Of a stretch of 64,000 nucleotides of DNA, positions 18,046 to 26,111 are shown one piece after another (positions within the stretch are counted from its first letter, which is position 1; every line of letters starts with the position of its first letter). Source of the DNA: Streptomyces sp. NBC_00820 (GTDB lineage: Bacteria > Actinomycetota > Actinomycetes > Streptomycetales > Streptomycetaceae). The position numbers and the translations under genes were made by a program. Location: assembly GCF_036347055.1 (NCBI RefSeq), contig NZ_CP108882.1, positions 2,741,001 to 2,805,000 of the forward strand. The letters are read 5' to 3'. The notes beneath the pieces are model-generated. The model did no database searches. It had not been told where the DNA came from and worked only from the letters and a program-made list of their open reading frames with translations.

Positions 18046-19280
18046 CGGCCGTACCGCCTCTCCTCGAGGCAGGCCCCGGCGGCGTCGAGGAGGACCTGGC
18101 CTCGGCGCACGCCCTGGTCAGCGCCTTCGACTCGGACCAGGGCGGACCAGGGGGCGGTGATCCGCACAGGGAGTTCGCCGCCCTGCGCCGAACGGGCGCG
18201 GTGCACCGGTCGACCCTGGAGCGGATCTTCACCGGAGCGGACCTCTCCGGCACCACAGGTACGCCGGTGTGGCACGTGGTGTCCTTCGCCGCGGCCGATC
18301 GGGTACTGCGCGACGAGCACACCTTCTCGTCCTCCGCCTACGCCGACAGCATGGGCCAGGTGGTCGGCCGGTCGTTCCTCGAGATTGACGGCGGCGAGCA
18401 CCGGGCCTGGCGGAACGTCCTGAACCGAGGATTCCATCGCCAGGCAGTCGCCAGCTGGCAGGCGCGGCTGCGCGCGGATGCGCTGTCCCGGCTGACGGCC
18501 ATGGCAGACCGCGGCGGCGGGGACCTGGTGGGCGAGGTCGCCTTCCCGGTGGCGCTGACGACCATCGCGGGCATCATCGGGTTCCCGCTCGGAACACGGA
18601 TCGGCACCCTGTACACCTGGGCGGTCGGCCTGCTCGACGACACCGACGGCAAGATCGCTACCGCGGTGGCGGAGTGGCTCGGGACACCGTCGACGTGGCC
18701 TGCGGACAGCGTCGTGGGGCGGCTGCTGCGCTGCGACGACCCGGCGATCGGCACGGGCTCCGCCCTCCTGCCCGCGGTCCGTCTGCTGCTCTCCACCGGC
18801 ACGGAACCGCCGTACCGCGCCCTTGCCACCCTGATGTACGCGGTCCTACACGATCCAGCGGTCCTGGAGGCCGTCCGCGTAGACGTATCCATCAGCCCGG
18901 CCCTGGTTCAGGAGTGTTGGCGGTGGGAGTGTCCGCTGACCTGGGTCCTGCGCCGGTGCACCACCGACACAGAACTGTGCGGCGTGCGGCTACGCGCGGG
19001 CGATTCGGTCTGCGTCAACCTGGCATCGGCCAACCGGGACGGGAGCCGGTGGCCCGACGCGGACCGCTTCAACCCCCACCGCCGGCCCCTGCCGCACTTG
19101 GCCGTGGGATCCGGCCCTCACCTCTGCCTCGGGCGGCACCTCGCCGCGCTCGAGGCCGAGGAGATCCTCGGCGGACTGCTCCAGGTGACCGCGGGCCGGC
19201 CGTCCGGCCCCGTCCTGGACACCGACGGCGTGAGCGGGCGCGGCTTCCGGTCACCGCTACGCCTCACCCTGCGGTTCTGA
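18042..19280 (+). CDS. Cytochrome P450 with atypical I-helix
   Basis: A 412-residue P450. The heme-binding region is LAVGSGPHLCLGRH with Cys362; the usual Phe of FxxGxHxC is Val. The ExxR pair is E291/R294 (ECWRW), and RGFRSPLRLTLRF closes the fold. The I-helix centre, normally AGxxTT, reads STGTEPP (251-257), so the conserved acid-alcohol pair needed for proton delivery in monooxygenation is disrupted by Pro-Pro. Such changes occur in P450s that do coupling or other non-hydroxylating chemistry. The start overlaps the GNAT stop. No ferredoxin is encoded nearby. As the last gene of the cluster it would tailor the peptide, for instance by Tyr cross-linking. Confidence 0.85.
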   Translation: MTAVPPLLEAGPGGVEEDLASAHALVSAFDSDQGGPGGGDPHREFAALRRTGAVHRSTLERIFTGADLSGTTGTPVWHVVSFAAADRVLRDEHTFSSSAYADSMGQVVGRSFLEIDGGEHRAWRNVLNRGFHRQAVASWQARLRADALSRLTAMADRGGGDLVGEVAFPVALTTIAGIIGFPLGTRIGTLYTWAVGLLDDTDGKIATAVAEWLGTPSTWPADSVVGRLLRCDDPAIGTGSALLPAVRLLLSTGTEPPYRALATLMYAVLHDPAVLEAVRVDVSISPALVQECWRWECPLTWVLRRCTTDTELCGVRLRAGDSVCVNLASANRDGSRWPDADRFNPHRRPLPHLAVGSGPHLCLGRHLAALEAEEILGGLLQVTAGRPSGPVLDTDGVSGRGFRSPLRLTLRF

Positions 19281-19281
19281 G

Positions 19282-19847
19282 CCCCCGTTCTTTTCGTGAT
19301 CCCGCAAGAGGGCCGCCGAACTCCGGTCCCAGCATGACTGTTGCCCCATCTCGAACGGATGACCTGGGGAGTGGTGTCACCGGGTCCGAGGGGTGCCGTT
19401 GAAGACCCTCATCAGAGGCTCGACCACCGCCCGGCCGGGCGCCATGCCCGGCATCCTGCGGGCAGCACGCCTGCATGACGTGGATGCGCGCGAACGGGCC
19501 CACCGCCGAGGCCGGCACCGGATCAAACCATGTGGGGAGGGCAGGGTGATCGATATCGGCGAGGTGGGCGGCTTCCTCAGCCTGGACGTCGGGAAGGGTA
19601 CGCATCACAGCCCCCGGCCTGCGCCCCCGCAGGGAAGAAGGTCTTCGACAAGCTGCGAACCAAGTTCGGCACCGTGCTGGTGGTCGTGGACCAGCCCACG
19701 TCCATCGGCGCCCTACCCCTCACCGTCGCCCGCGAGACAGACCGCCAGGTCGCGTACCTGCCCAGACTCGCCATGTGGCGGATCGCCGACCTCTACTCCA
19801 GCAAGGCCAAGACCGACGCCAAAAACACGGCCGTCATGTGGGGCCAT
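19282..19847 (+). pseudogene. Truncated IS110 copy (5' end and first ~100 codons, frameshifted)
   Basis: Bases 19282-19545 match the 5' non-coding end of the IS110 at 8238-9697. From 19546 the transposase N-terminus is readable (DIGEVGGFLSLDVGKGTHHS), then a frameshift and small deletion near 19620, then [20 protein letters not shown] and the AKTDAKNTAV segment, ending abruptly at about 19847. It lies in the opposite orientation to the first copy, so the two 5' ends face inward and enclose the RiPP-like cluster. Confidence 0.8.
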
Positions 19848-20667
19848 TGAAGGTCACCGTCGACAGATCCGCTCGCCCAGCGCCTCCAGGTCAACGGCGC
19901 GCACCGACCGCAGCCGGAAGTACCGGCGCTCCAAGTCAGCCGGTCCGGTGTCCAGGCCGGGGATTTGGCTCGTAGCGTGGGCCGAGCCGTCGGTAGCCGG
20001 ACGGCCAGAACGCTCCGTTCGATGTGGCACCGCTGTGGATTGAAGTGGCGGCCGCGGGGGCGCGTCCCGTTTCCATGGAGCTCGCCTCTCCGAGAGACGC
20101 ATTACTGAGCGTCACAGATTGGGCGCCCGACCTCAAGCCGAACCCTGAGGCATCTGCGCCCTCCACCTATACGAACCAGCTGCCGATCCCACTCCCCGTC
20201 AGCCACCCCATGCGGATGAACGGTCGGAATGCAGGCCCTGGGGTAGGCCCGGCGATGCCGTGGCGAGGTGCAGGCGATGCGTCCACTGGGGCAGGATGGA
20301 GGCCTCTGCCTGGTGTTTCCAGCGTGGTCTGGACTCACCCATGGCTACGGTGTGTGACCATCCAGCCAGCGGGTCACCCCCCTACCGCACCCCATACGCA
20401 CTACGGCTCCGAGAAGAAGGCAGAACGCAGGAGCTTGCGGGAGCGCTCCTCCCACACCAACCTGCTGCCCGCTCCCGTACGCGGCGGTCTCTGGAGCCAG
20501 TCCCGAGAAACAGGCCTCCATCGTCGCGGCAGCCGGAAGCTCTGGAGTCGCCGGATCGGACGATCATCGTTCGTTGTGGTTGACGGCTATGGCGCCGTCG
20601 GCCAAGAGGGAGCCCTTGATCAGGCCCGCGTTCTACCGATGGACCGGAGTGGCCTTATATTCCGTTG
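19848..20667. other. Gene-free stretch after the RiPP-like cluster
   Basis: About 820 bases without a supportable gene; open frames lack ribosome binding sites and family signals. It contains a likely -10 element TATATT (20656-20661) immediately before the DUF3800 gene, whose GTG would then be at or next to the transcription start (leaderless). Confidence 0.45.
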
Positions 20668-21441
20668 GTGTACTTCTGCTACGTCGATGACTCCGGCGCC
20701 GATCAAGGCCGCACCCTTACGGGCCTGCTGGTCCCCGAAGTGGGCTGGAGCGACCTGCTCCACCACTGGCTTGAGGGGCGCCGCAAGCTGGAGCAGACGT
20801 GGGGCGTCCTCAAGAACACGGAGCTGCACGCCGTCCATCTGGTGAAGGGGCGTGGACGACCGTGTGCCACCGAGGAGCAGAACAAGAACTTCAGCCGGCA
20901 GGCACGGATCGCTGCTCACGATTTGATGATCAAGCATCTTGCCAAGTGCGAGAGTGTTCGCGTCCTCACTGTTGCTGGGGGCACGACCCGGATAGCCGCG
21001 GTGTACCGGTTGTTCGTGAGCCACCTTGAGGCCTGGGCGCTGGAGCAGGACACTCGAGTGGTGATCATGTTCGATGGTCAGTCTGGTCCTGACGAGGCGG
21101 AAGAAATGGGGCAGGATGCGGCCCGGGAGGCCTGGAAGCAGGCCATTCGTGGCGCCAAGCCGTACCGCGAAGCTCACCGCAGCCTGCCGTTGGCCTCCCG
21201 CCGGATCCTTGAAGATCCGATCATGCAGGACAGCAGATACAGCCAGTTCATCCAGGCCGCCGACCTGGTTGGATATGCCGCGTTCCACCATCTGATGCTT
21301 GAGCGTCCTGAGGCGTGGCCCAAGCTGACCCCGATGGGTTTCATGTCGAAGGCGTACAAGCGACTCGCCCAGCACTGGCTTCCTGGGCACGGAACCGACG
21401 GCATCGTCTGGGTTGACTCGGACACCGACAGCTGGCACTGA
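20668..21441 (+). CDS. DUF3800 domain protein
   Basis: A 257-residue protein of the DUF3800 family. It has the N-terminal YVDDSG motif on the first strand of an RNase-H-like fold, a central strand VVIMFDGQSG and the C-terminal helix IQAADLVGYAAF, each carrying conserved acidic residues. The function of the family is not established; members are frequent in mobile elements and near defence genes and may be nucleases. The start is either GTG 20668 or TTG 20665. No Shine-Dalgarno is seen at proper spacing, but a -10-like TATATT lies 6 bases upstream, so a leaderless message is plausible. A strong terminator follows. Confidence 0.75.
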   Translation: MYFCYVDDSGADQGRTLTGLLVPEVGWSDLLHHWLEGRRKLEQTWGVLKNTELHAVHLVKGRGRPCATEEQNKNFSRQARIAAHDLMIKHLAKCESVRVLTVAGGTTRIAAVYRLFVSHLEAWALEQDTRVVIMFDGQSGPDEAEEMGQDAAREAWKQAIRGAKPYREAHRSLPLASRRILEDPIMQDSRYSQFIQAADLVGYAAFHHLMLERPEAWPKLTPMGFMSKAYKRLAQHWLPGHGTDGIVWVDSDTDSWH

Positions 21442-21451
21442 AACGCAGAAA

Positions 21452-21470
21452 CCCCCGGAGAAACCGGGGG
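21452..21470 (+). terminator. Terminator after DUF3800 gene
   Basis: CCCCCGG (21452-21458) pairs with CCGGGGG (21464-21470) around AGAAA, 11 bases after the stop codon. A second small hairpin GTATCC/GGATAC lies near 21494-21511. Confidence 0.65.
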
Positions 21471-21644
21471 CCCACGAGAGCAAGACCCCCTGGGTATCCT
21501 CACTTGGATACATAGGGCCTTGCAGATTGAAGAATGTCAGAGCCAGCCAAGAATGGCAACAGGGCGCGACGGCTAAGTAGCCCAGGACTGCAGAAAATGG
21601 CAGGTCAGAGCGCTCTTGTACCCAGCGGCACCTCATTCGCATCG

Positions 21645-21670
21645 GGCCGCCTCCCCCGGTAAAGGCGGCC
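21645..21670 (-). terminator. Terminator after dapF-like gene
   Basis: GGCCGCC (21645-21651) pairs with GGCGGCC (21664-21670), lying 16 bases beyond the stop of the minus-strand epimerase gene, with TTTACC in the loop on that strand. Confidence 0.55.
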
Positions 21671-21685
21671 TGCCGGGTCGCTGGG

Positions 21686-22543
21686 TTATAGGTACACGGC
21701 GCCGCAGGCGACGATCGTGGCGGGTCCGGTCAGCTTCATGGAGCCGTCGGTGAGGGCGGCTATGCGGAGCTGCCCACCGGGCATGGCGACGGTGTAGGTG
21801 CCGGTCGGGGATCCGGCGTGGAGGGCAGCGACAGCGGCGCAGGCGCCGGTGCCGCAGGCGCGGGTTTCTCCGACGCCGCGCTCGTGAACACGAAGAGCGA
21901 GATGGTCTGCGCTATGGCGGACGACGAATTCGACGGTGACGCCGTGGGGGTATGCAGTGGTCGGCGTGACCAGGGGCGGCGAGGTGAGATCGCCGGGTTG
22001 GGTGAGATCGTCGACAAAGGCGACTGCATGCGGGTTGCCCATGTCGACGTGCAGTGCCGGCCATGAGCGACCGCTGGCGGTGACGGTGAGTCCTGTGGGG
22101 CCGGGCAGGAGGGGCTGGCCCATGTCGACGGTGACGGGTCCGTCGAAGGTGGCGGTGCGGTGGCTTATGTGGACGCTGCGGATTCCGGCGCGGGTGGCGA
22201 GGGTCAGGATGCCGGGAGGGCAGTGTCCGGCATCGACGAGGTAGCGGGCCAGGACGCGGATGCCGTTGCCGCACATCTGGCCGAGGGTGCCGTCGGCGTT
22301 GCGGTAGTCCATGAACCAGTCCGCGCTGTCGGCCATGGTGGATGCCTCTAGATGGGTGGCGCAGCGTACGGCGCGCAGGATGCCGTCGGCGCCGAGGCCG
22401 GTGCGGCGGTCGCACAGTCGCACTACGTCCTGGGCGGACAGGCTGAGGCGATCGTCGGGGTCGGGGAGGATGATGAAGTCGTTGCCGGCGCCGTGGCCCT
22501 TGACGAAGGGCTGAGGGGTGGGACGCGCAGCGCGGGTGGTCAT
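21686..22543 (-). CDS. dapF: Diaminopimelate epimerase-like protein
   Basis: A 285-residue PLP-independent amino-acid epimerase. Both catalytic cysteine motifs are present: MCGNGIRVLARYL and ETRACGTGACAAVAA. The N-terminal KGHGAGNDFI and YRNADGTLGQ and the central DMGNPHAVAF are all family landmarks. The known reaction is LL- to meso-diaminopimelate. Streptomyces keep a housekeeping dapF elsewhere, so this island copy may act on another substrate or provide D-amino acids. AGGAGA precedes the ATG at 22543, which overlaps the stop of the upstream small gene by 4 bases. The operon is transcribed away from the GntR gene, with putative operator sites in between. Confidence 0.82.
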   Translation of the reverse strand: MTTRAARPTPQPFVKGHGAGNDFIILPDPDDRLSLSAQDVVRLCDRRTGLGADGILRAVRCATHLEASTMADSADWFMDYRNADGTLGQMCGNGIRVLARYLVDAGHCPPGILTLATRAGIRSVHISHRTATFDGPVTVDMGQPLLPGPTGLTVTASGRSWPALHVDMGNPHAVAFVDDLTQPGDLTSPPLVTPTTAYPHGVTVEFVVRHSADHLALRVHERGVGETRACGTGACAAVAALHAGSPTGTYTVAMPGGQLRIAALTDGSMKLTGPATIVACGAVYL

Positions 22544-22806
22544 GAGCGGAAGGTTTCTCCTGCCTCGATGCGCAGCCAGGCGACCTGGCCGGTGTCGGTG
22601 TCGGTGAGTCCGAAGTCGAAGCCCTGGGCGAGGAGGGCGAGCAGTTGCTCCCAATGGCGCTGCAGGGCCTCGGTGATGTCGACTTCGATCCGGACGGCGC
22701 CGAGCTCACGGACGACGCGTGCGGGAACGCCGGCGAGGGTCGTGAGCTCCGAGCTGACGTGGTGGATTGCGGCCTGCTGGGGGTCGTTGGCCACTGCGGC
22801 TCGCAT
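22540..22806 (-). CDS. Small protein coupled to dapF (88 aa)
   Basis: An 88-residue acidic protein with no membrane segment: SSELTTLAGVPARVVREL, then VRIEVDITEALQRHW and a C-terminal beta-like FDFGLTDTDTGQVAWLRIE. I do not recognise the family. It ends in an ATGA overlap with the dapF start, so both are made from one message starting in the operator region 22832-22862. No strong ribosome binding site is visible ahead of the ATG. It may be a partner or regulator of the epimerase. Confidence 0.6.
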   Translation of the reverse strand: MRAAVANDPQQAAIHHVSSELTTLAGVPARVVRELGAVRIEVDITEALQRHWEQLLALLAQGFDFGLTDTDTGQVAWLRIEAGETFRS

Positions 22807-22831
22807 TCGCTGGGTATCACAATGAGCACTT

Positions 22832-22862
22832 CTAGTTCACTAGCTTTCATCTGGTGGACTAG
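22832..22862. promoter_or_regulatory. Probable GntR operator pair
   Basis: The perfect palindrome CTAGTTCACTAG (22832-22843) and the imperfect copy CTGGTGGACTAG (22851-22862) lie 7 bases apart between the divergent dapF operon and gntR gene. The same 12-mer, CTAGTTGACTAG, recurs at 24717-24728 before the desaturase gene. This makes it a good candidate for the binding site of the adjacent GntR protein. Confidence 0.7.
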
Positions 22863-22904
22863 ATTGTCAATGCGTACTGATCACACAAGCGCGCAAGGAG
22901 CGCC

Positions 22905-23663
22905 ATGGCTGATGCCAGCTCACCCGGCGCGCCGTACCTGCGGGTTGCGGCCGCTGTCCGGGCCCGCATCGCGGAGGGGACTTGGGTCCCAGGCGACCGG
23001 CTGCCGTCCCGAGGGGAGTTGGGCAGAGAGTTCGGTGTCGGGGAGAACGTCGTACGCCGTGCGCAGGAGCTGCTGATCTCCGAAGGTGCACTTGAGGGTC
23101 GGGCCGGTTCGGGCACCTATGTTCGGGAGCCGGTCGTCCGCCGCACGCTGCATCGCACCTCCCTGCCCGGGCAGGGAGCAGGCGGCATCGCGCCGGCCGG
23201 CTTCACCGGTACGTGGGAAGCCGACTCCACTGCGAAGGTGCCAGCTCCGCCGGCCATTGCCGCCAGGCTGGGCGTGGAGCCGGGCGACCTGTGCGTGCGG
23301 ACGGTCTACGAGTTCCTCGCCAACCGCCAACCGGTGATGCTGGCCACCAGCTGGGAGCCCATGGCAATCACCGGCGGCACTGTGGTGGTCCTGCCCGAGG
23401 GCGGCCCCTTCGCGGGCACCGGCGTGGTCGCACGCATGACACACCTGGGTATCACCGTCACCCGCGTCGTCGAGCAGCCTCGCCCGGCCCAGGCCGACCG
23501 CAGTCAGGCTCACCTGCTCGGCATCGCCACCGGTGCTCAGGCCATGCTCATCGAACGCACCCACTACGACACAGACGGCCGGTCCGTGGAGACAGCGGAC
23601 ATCCTCGTCCCCGCCGACCGCTGGAACATCGAGTACGCCATCGCCCTGACACCGGGCGGCTGA
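22905..23663 (+). CDS. GntR-family regulator with UTRA ligand domain
   Basis: A 252-residue repressor. The winged-helix domain (about 10-75) has YLRVAAAVRARIAEGTWVPG, LPSRGELGREFGVGENVV and the wing LEGRAGSGTYVRE. The UTRA effector domain (about 100-245) includes FLANRQPVMLATSWEP and ERTHYDTDGRSVETADILVP. AAGGAG precedes the ATG. It is divergent from the dapF pair over a 98-base region that holds two copies of the CTAGTTSACTAG site. HutC/GntR repressors usually control their own and neighbouring promoters and release DNA on binding a small metabolite. Confidence 0.87.
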   Translation: MADASSPGAPYLRVAAAVRARIAEGTWVPGDRLPSRGELGREFGVGENVVRRAQELLISEGALEGRAGSGTYVREPVVRRTLHRTSLPGQGAGGIAPAGFTGTWEADSTAKVPAPPAIAARLGVEPGDLCVRTVYEFLANRQPVMLATSWEPMAITGGTVVVLPEGGPFAGTGVVARMTHLGITVTRVVEQPRPAQADRSQAHLLGIATGAQAMLIERTHYDTDGRSVETADILVPADRWNIEYAIALTPGG

Positions 23664-23741
23664 GCACCCAGCCGCACGCCGGCCGGGGGACGACGAGACA
23701 TCGGGCGGCGGCCGACCGTCCGCACAAGGGGGAGGACTTGA

Positions 23742-24647
23742 ATGCCGGAGAAGCGCCGCGACCCGCTGACGAGGATCACGGACGCACTTGGCTCGCCGGT
23801 GCTGGGCACGCTCATCGGGATCGCCGGTCTCGTCACGCCGGTGATCGGCTGGGCTGTCGAGCGTGTCAACCTCAAAGTGCTCCTCCTCGTTCAGGCCGTG
23901 CTCATCCTGGTCCTGGCCGCCGGCCATCTGTGGACGCGCCGGGCCTACATCCACCTGCGCCGAGCCAATAACCTCAAGGGCATGGACGACGCCCGGTACT
24001 ACGACCTGGTCCGTGCCCAACTGGAGCGCGAACTCATCTCCGACTACGGCGACATCGCAGACGGACACCTGCGCGTCTACGCCAGCGAAGTCCCCCGCCT
24101 CTCTGCCCTGCTGGTCACCACACTCACCGACGCGGCCTCCGAACCCCAGCGGATCCTCGCCGCCGACCTGACCACCAACCCCCACCTGCTGACCCAGCGC
24201 CGCGAATACTTCGCAGCCAACCGCCGCTTCACCGAAAACGGCGGCACCATCAACCGCCTCTTCATCGTCTACCGCCACGACCTGCTCAAGCAGGACTTCG
24301 CCCAGGCACTGCTGAAACTCATCGACCGCCACCGCGACATCGGCGTCACCTGCGGCCTCGCCGTCCGCGACCAGCTGCGCGCCGACGAAGCCGTCGACTA
24401 CGTCGTCTTCGCCCACGGCGCCGTCCTGGTCGAAGAGGAGCAGGGCGACGCCGACTACACCCGCGGCCGCAGCTCGGTGTACTTCAAGGGCATCGACCGC
24501 TGGCACAACCGCTTCAACAACGTATGGGGCAACGGCGCCGACTCCGCCCCCCGCACCCTCCAGGCCTACGAAGCCATCGTCCGCCCCCTGCTGGACGCCG
24601 GCACCTGGGACGAACAGCGCGCCGCCCGAACCATCGACGCACTGTAG
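23742..24647 (+). CDS. Membrane-anchored protein of unknown function (301 aa)
   Basis: Two hydrophobic helices near the N-terminus (about 17-38 and 44-62, LGTLIGIAGLVTPVIGW and VLLLVQAVLILVLAAGHLW) are followed by a soluble C-terminal domain of about 230 residues. That domain contains ILAADLTTNPHLLTQRREYF, NGGTINRLFIV and VDYVVFAHGAVLVEE, a strand-helix pattern like the sensor or PLD-like domains of other actinobacterial proteins; I cannot assign it. GGGGAGG precedes the ATG. It follows gntR by 78 bases and ends in a perfect 15-bp-stem terminator, so it may be co-transcribed with gntR. Confidence 0.65.
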   Translation: MPEKRRDPLTRITDALGSPVLGTLIGIAGLVTPVIGWAVERVNLKVLLLVQAVLILVLAAGHLWTRRAYIHLRRANNLKGMDDARYYDLVRAQLERELISDYGDIADGHLRVYASEVPRLSALLVTTLTDAASEPQRILAADLTTNPHLLTQRREYFAANRRFTENGGTINRLFIVYRHDLLKQDFAQALLKLIDRHRDIGVTCGLAVRDQLRADEAVDYVVFAHGAVLVEEEQGDADYTRGRSSVYFKGIDRWHNRFNNVWGNGADSAPRTLQAYEAIVRPLLDAGTWDEQRAARTIDAL

Positions 24648-24660
24648 AAACTCGTACCTC

Positions 24661-24694
24661 TGTGGCCTCCGCCTCTCTTGAGGCGGAGGCCACA
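24661..24694 (+). terminator. Strong terminator hairpin
   Basis: A perfect 15-bp stem runs from TGTGGCCTCCGCCTC (24661-24675) to GAGGCGGAGGCCACA (24680-24694) with a TCTT loop, 13 bases after the stop of the membrane protein gene. Confidence 0.8.
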
Positions 24695-24716
24695 GGCGTA
24701 TACAGACCTTCCCGGT

Positions 24717-24728
24717 CTAGTTGACTAG
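24717..24728. promoter_or_regulatory. Third probable GntR operator
   Basis: The perfect palindrome CTAGTTGACTAG lies 11 bases before the GTG of the desaturase-like gene. A TAGATG -10-like hexamer overlaps its right end, so a bound repressor would cover the promoter. Confidence 0.65.
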
Positions 24729-24739
24729 ATGTACCTTGC

Positions 24740-25825
24740 GTGACGACCATGCACGGGATTAGCCCGCCCCTCTGCCGTCCGTACGGAAACGCCATGCTGC
24801 TCGCCTTAGCCGTCATCACCGCCGGCGTCGCACTGCGCCAAGTCGACCGCTGGCGCTTCGCTCGTCGGCGACCTCACGCCGCCGACGCCGCCCACCTCAT
24901 AGCCCTCCAACGCACCCAAGCCAACAACCTCACCCCGCTCCTGCTGCTGATCGGACAGTGGGTGCAGATCACCGGCTGGTGGCTCCTCGCTGCTCACAGC
25001 ACCCCTCTCACGGCCCTCTCAGCGGTCGCGGTCGCCGTGCACTTCCGCCATCTCCAAGAGATCAGTCACTTCGCCGTGCACGGCGTCCTCGCCCGCACCG
25101 CCCCCGCCAACCAACTGCTCGCCGAGACCTTCGCCCACCACCCCCTCGGGCTGGGGCCAGTCCTGGCACGCCGTCGCCGGCATGTGCGTGACCACCACCC
25201 CAACGCCACCCTGGCCAGCGATCCCAACCTCACCGAACTTCGCCAGGCCGGGCTGCACCCCGGCACCAGCGGCCTCACCTATACAGCCGCGCTGATCCAC
25301 CCGCTCACACCGCGTGGCATCCTCGCCACGGCCACCGGCATCGGCATGCACCTGCGCGGCCCAGGAGTCTGGCATCGCACCACCGCCGTTGTCGCCCTGC
25401 CCGCAGCCGCGTACCTGGTCGGCGGTTGGCCCGTCCTCCTGGGCGGCTTCCTCATCCCGCGACTGCTGCTGTATCCGCAGCTCGCCTGGATGTCCCTGCT
25501 GGTCGAACACACCTGGTTCGACCCCGAGCACCGCACCGGTACCCCCGCACAGATCGAAGCGGGCCGGTGTCTGCGCTTGTACCCAGACAGCGGCGCACTG
25601 GCCATGGTTGCCGCTGGCACGTGGCTCCCGTACGGCGACCTGCACCACTACGCACACTCCGCCCATCCCTCAGTGCGCTGGAACTATCTGCCTGCTCTCG
25701 AAAGCCATCTTGCCCCACCGCACTTCACCCCTGACGGTCTCCTCATCGGCACCACCACCGTCACCCGACGCCACCACCGCGCCCTCAACACCCCTGCCGA
25801 AACAGCACACCCAGCAATCATCTGA
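24740..25825 (+). CDS. Fatty-acid-desaturase-like membrane protein
   Basis: A 361-residue protein with several hydrophobic helices and three histidine boxes in the desaturase order: HFRHLQEISHFAVH (101-114), RHVRDHH (147-153) and LHHYAHSAHP (301-310). These would bind the di-iron centre of membrane desaturases and hydroxylases. The substrate is unknown. The GTG at 24740 has no Shine-Dalgarno and may be leaderless; ATG 24749 is an alternative. The CTAGTTGACTAG site directly upstream places it under the same control as gntR and the dapF operon, which suggests one small pathway. Confidence 0.75.
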   Translation: MTTMHGISPPLCRPYGNAMLLALAVITAGVALRQVDRWRFARRRPHAADAAHLIALQRTQANNLTPLLLLIGQWVQITGWWLLAAHSTPLTALSAVAVAVHFRHLQEISHFAVHGVLARTAPANQLLAETFAHHPLGLGPVLARRRRHVRDHHPNATLASDPNLTELRQAGLHPGTSGLTYTAALIHPLTPRGILATATGIGMHLRGPGVWHRTTAVVALPAAAYLVGGWPVLLGGFLIPRLLLYPQLAWMSLLVEHTWFDPEHRTGTPAQIEAGRCLRLYPDSGALAMVAAGTWLPYGDLHHYAHSAHPSVRWNYLPALESHLAPPHFTPDGLLIGTTTVTRRHHRALNTPAETAHPAII

Positions 25826-26111
25826 CCAGTGCAAGCTGCGGCTCCCGACCCGCCAGGTGTCCGGGGCCGTGACACACATCGCGCTCCGGACGCTCCGTGA
25901 CCACGCGGCCTGCCAACTGCTGGGGGATCTCATCGTTGCGGAACTATCCACAATCACGGATACAACCGGCATCCTGCACGCGTGGGGGGCTGAGTGGCTC
26001 CGACGCTATTGCCCTGGCTCGGAGGGCTCCACAGTGGGCTGGCCAGGGCCGCTTGTCAGTGGGCGCCTTTATCCTCGCTCCTTAAGGCTAGGACGGTTCT
26101 GAACCGGAGGC
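25826..26111. other. Intergenic, 286 bases
   Basis: No gene is supported. Moderate GC content. A ribosome binding site GGAGG (26106-26110) for the next gene ends the stretch. Confidence 0.45.

Noticed and set aside
20024..20845. Open frame of 273 codons overlapping the DUF3800 gene start
   Set aside because: Composition shows no domain and it conflicts with the well-supported DUF3800 frame.
22960..24506. Long minus-strand frame through gntR and the membrane protein gene
   Set aside because: Antisense of two genes with clear domains and ribosome binding sites; no start site or family signal.
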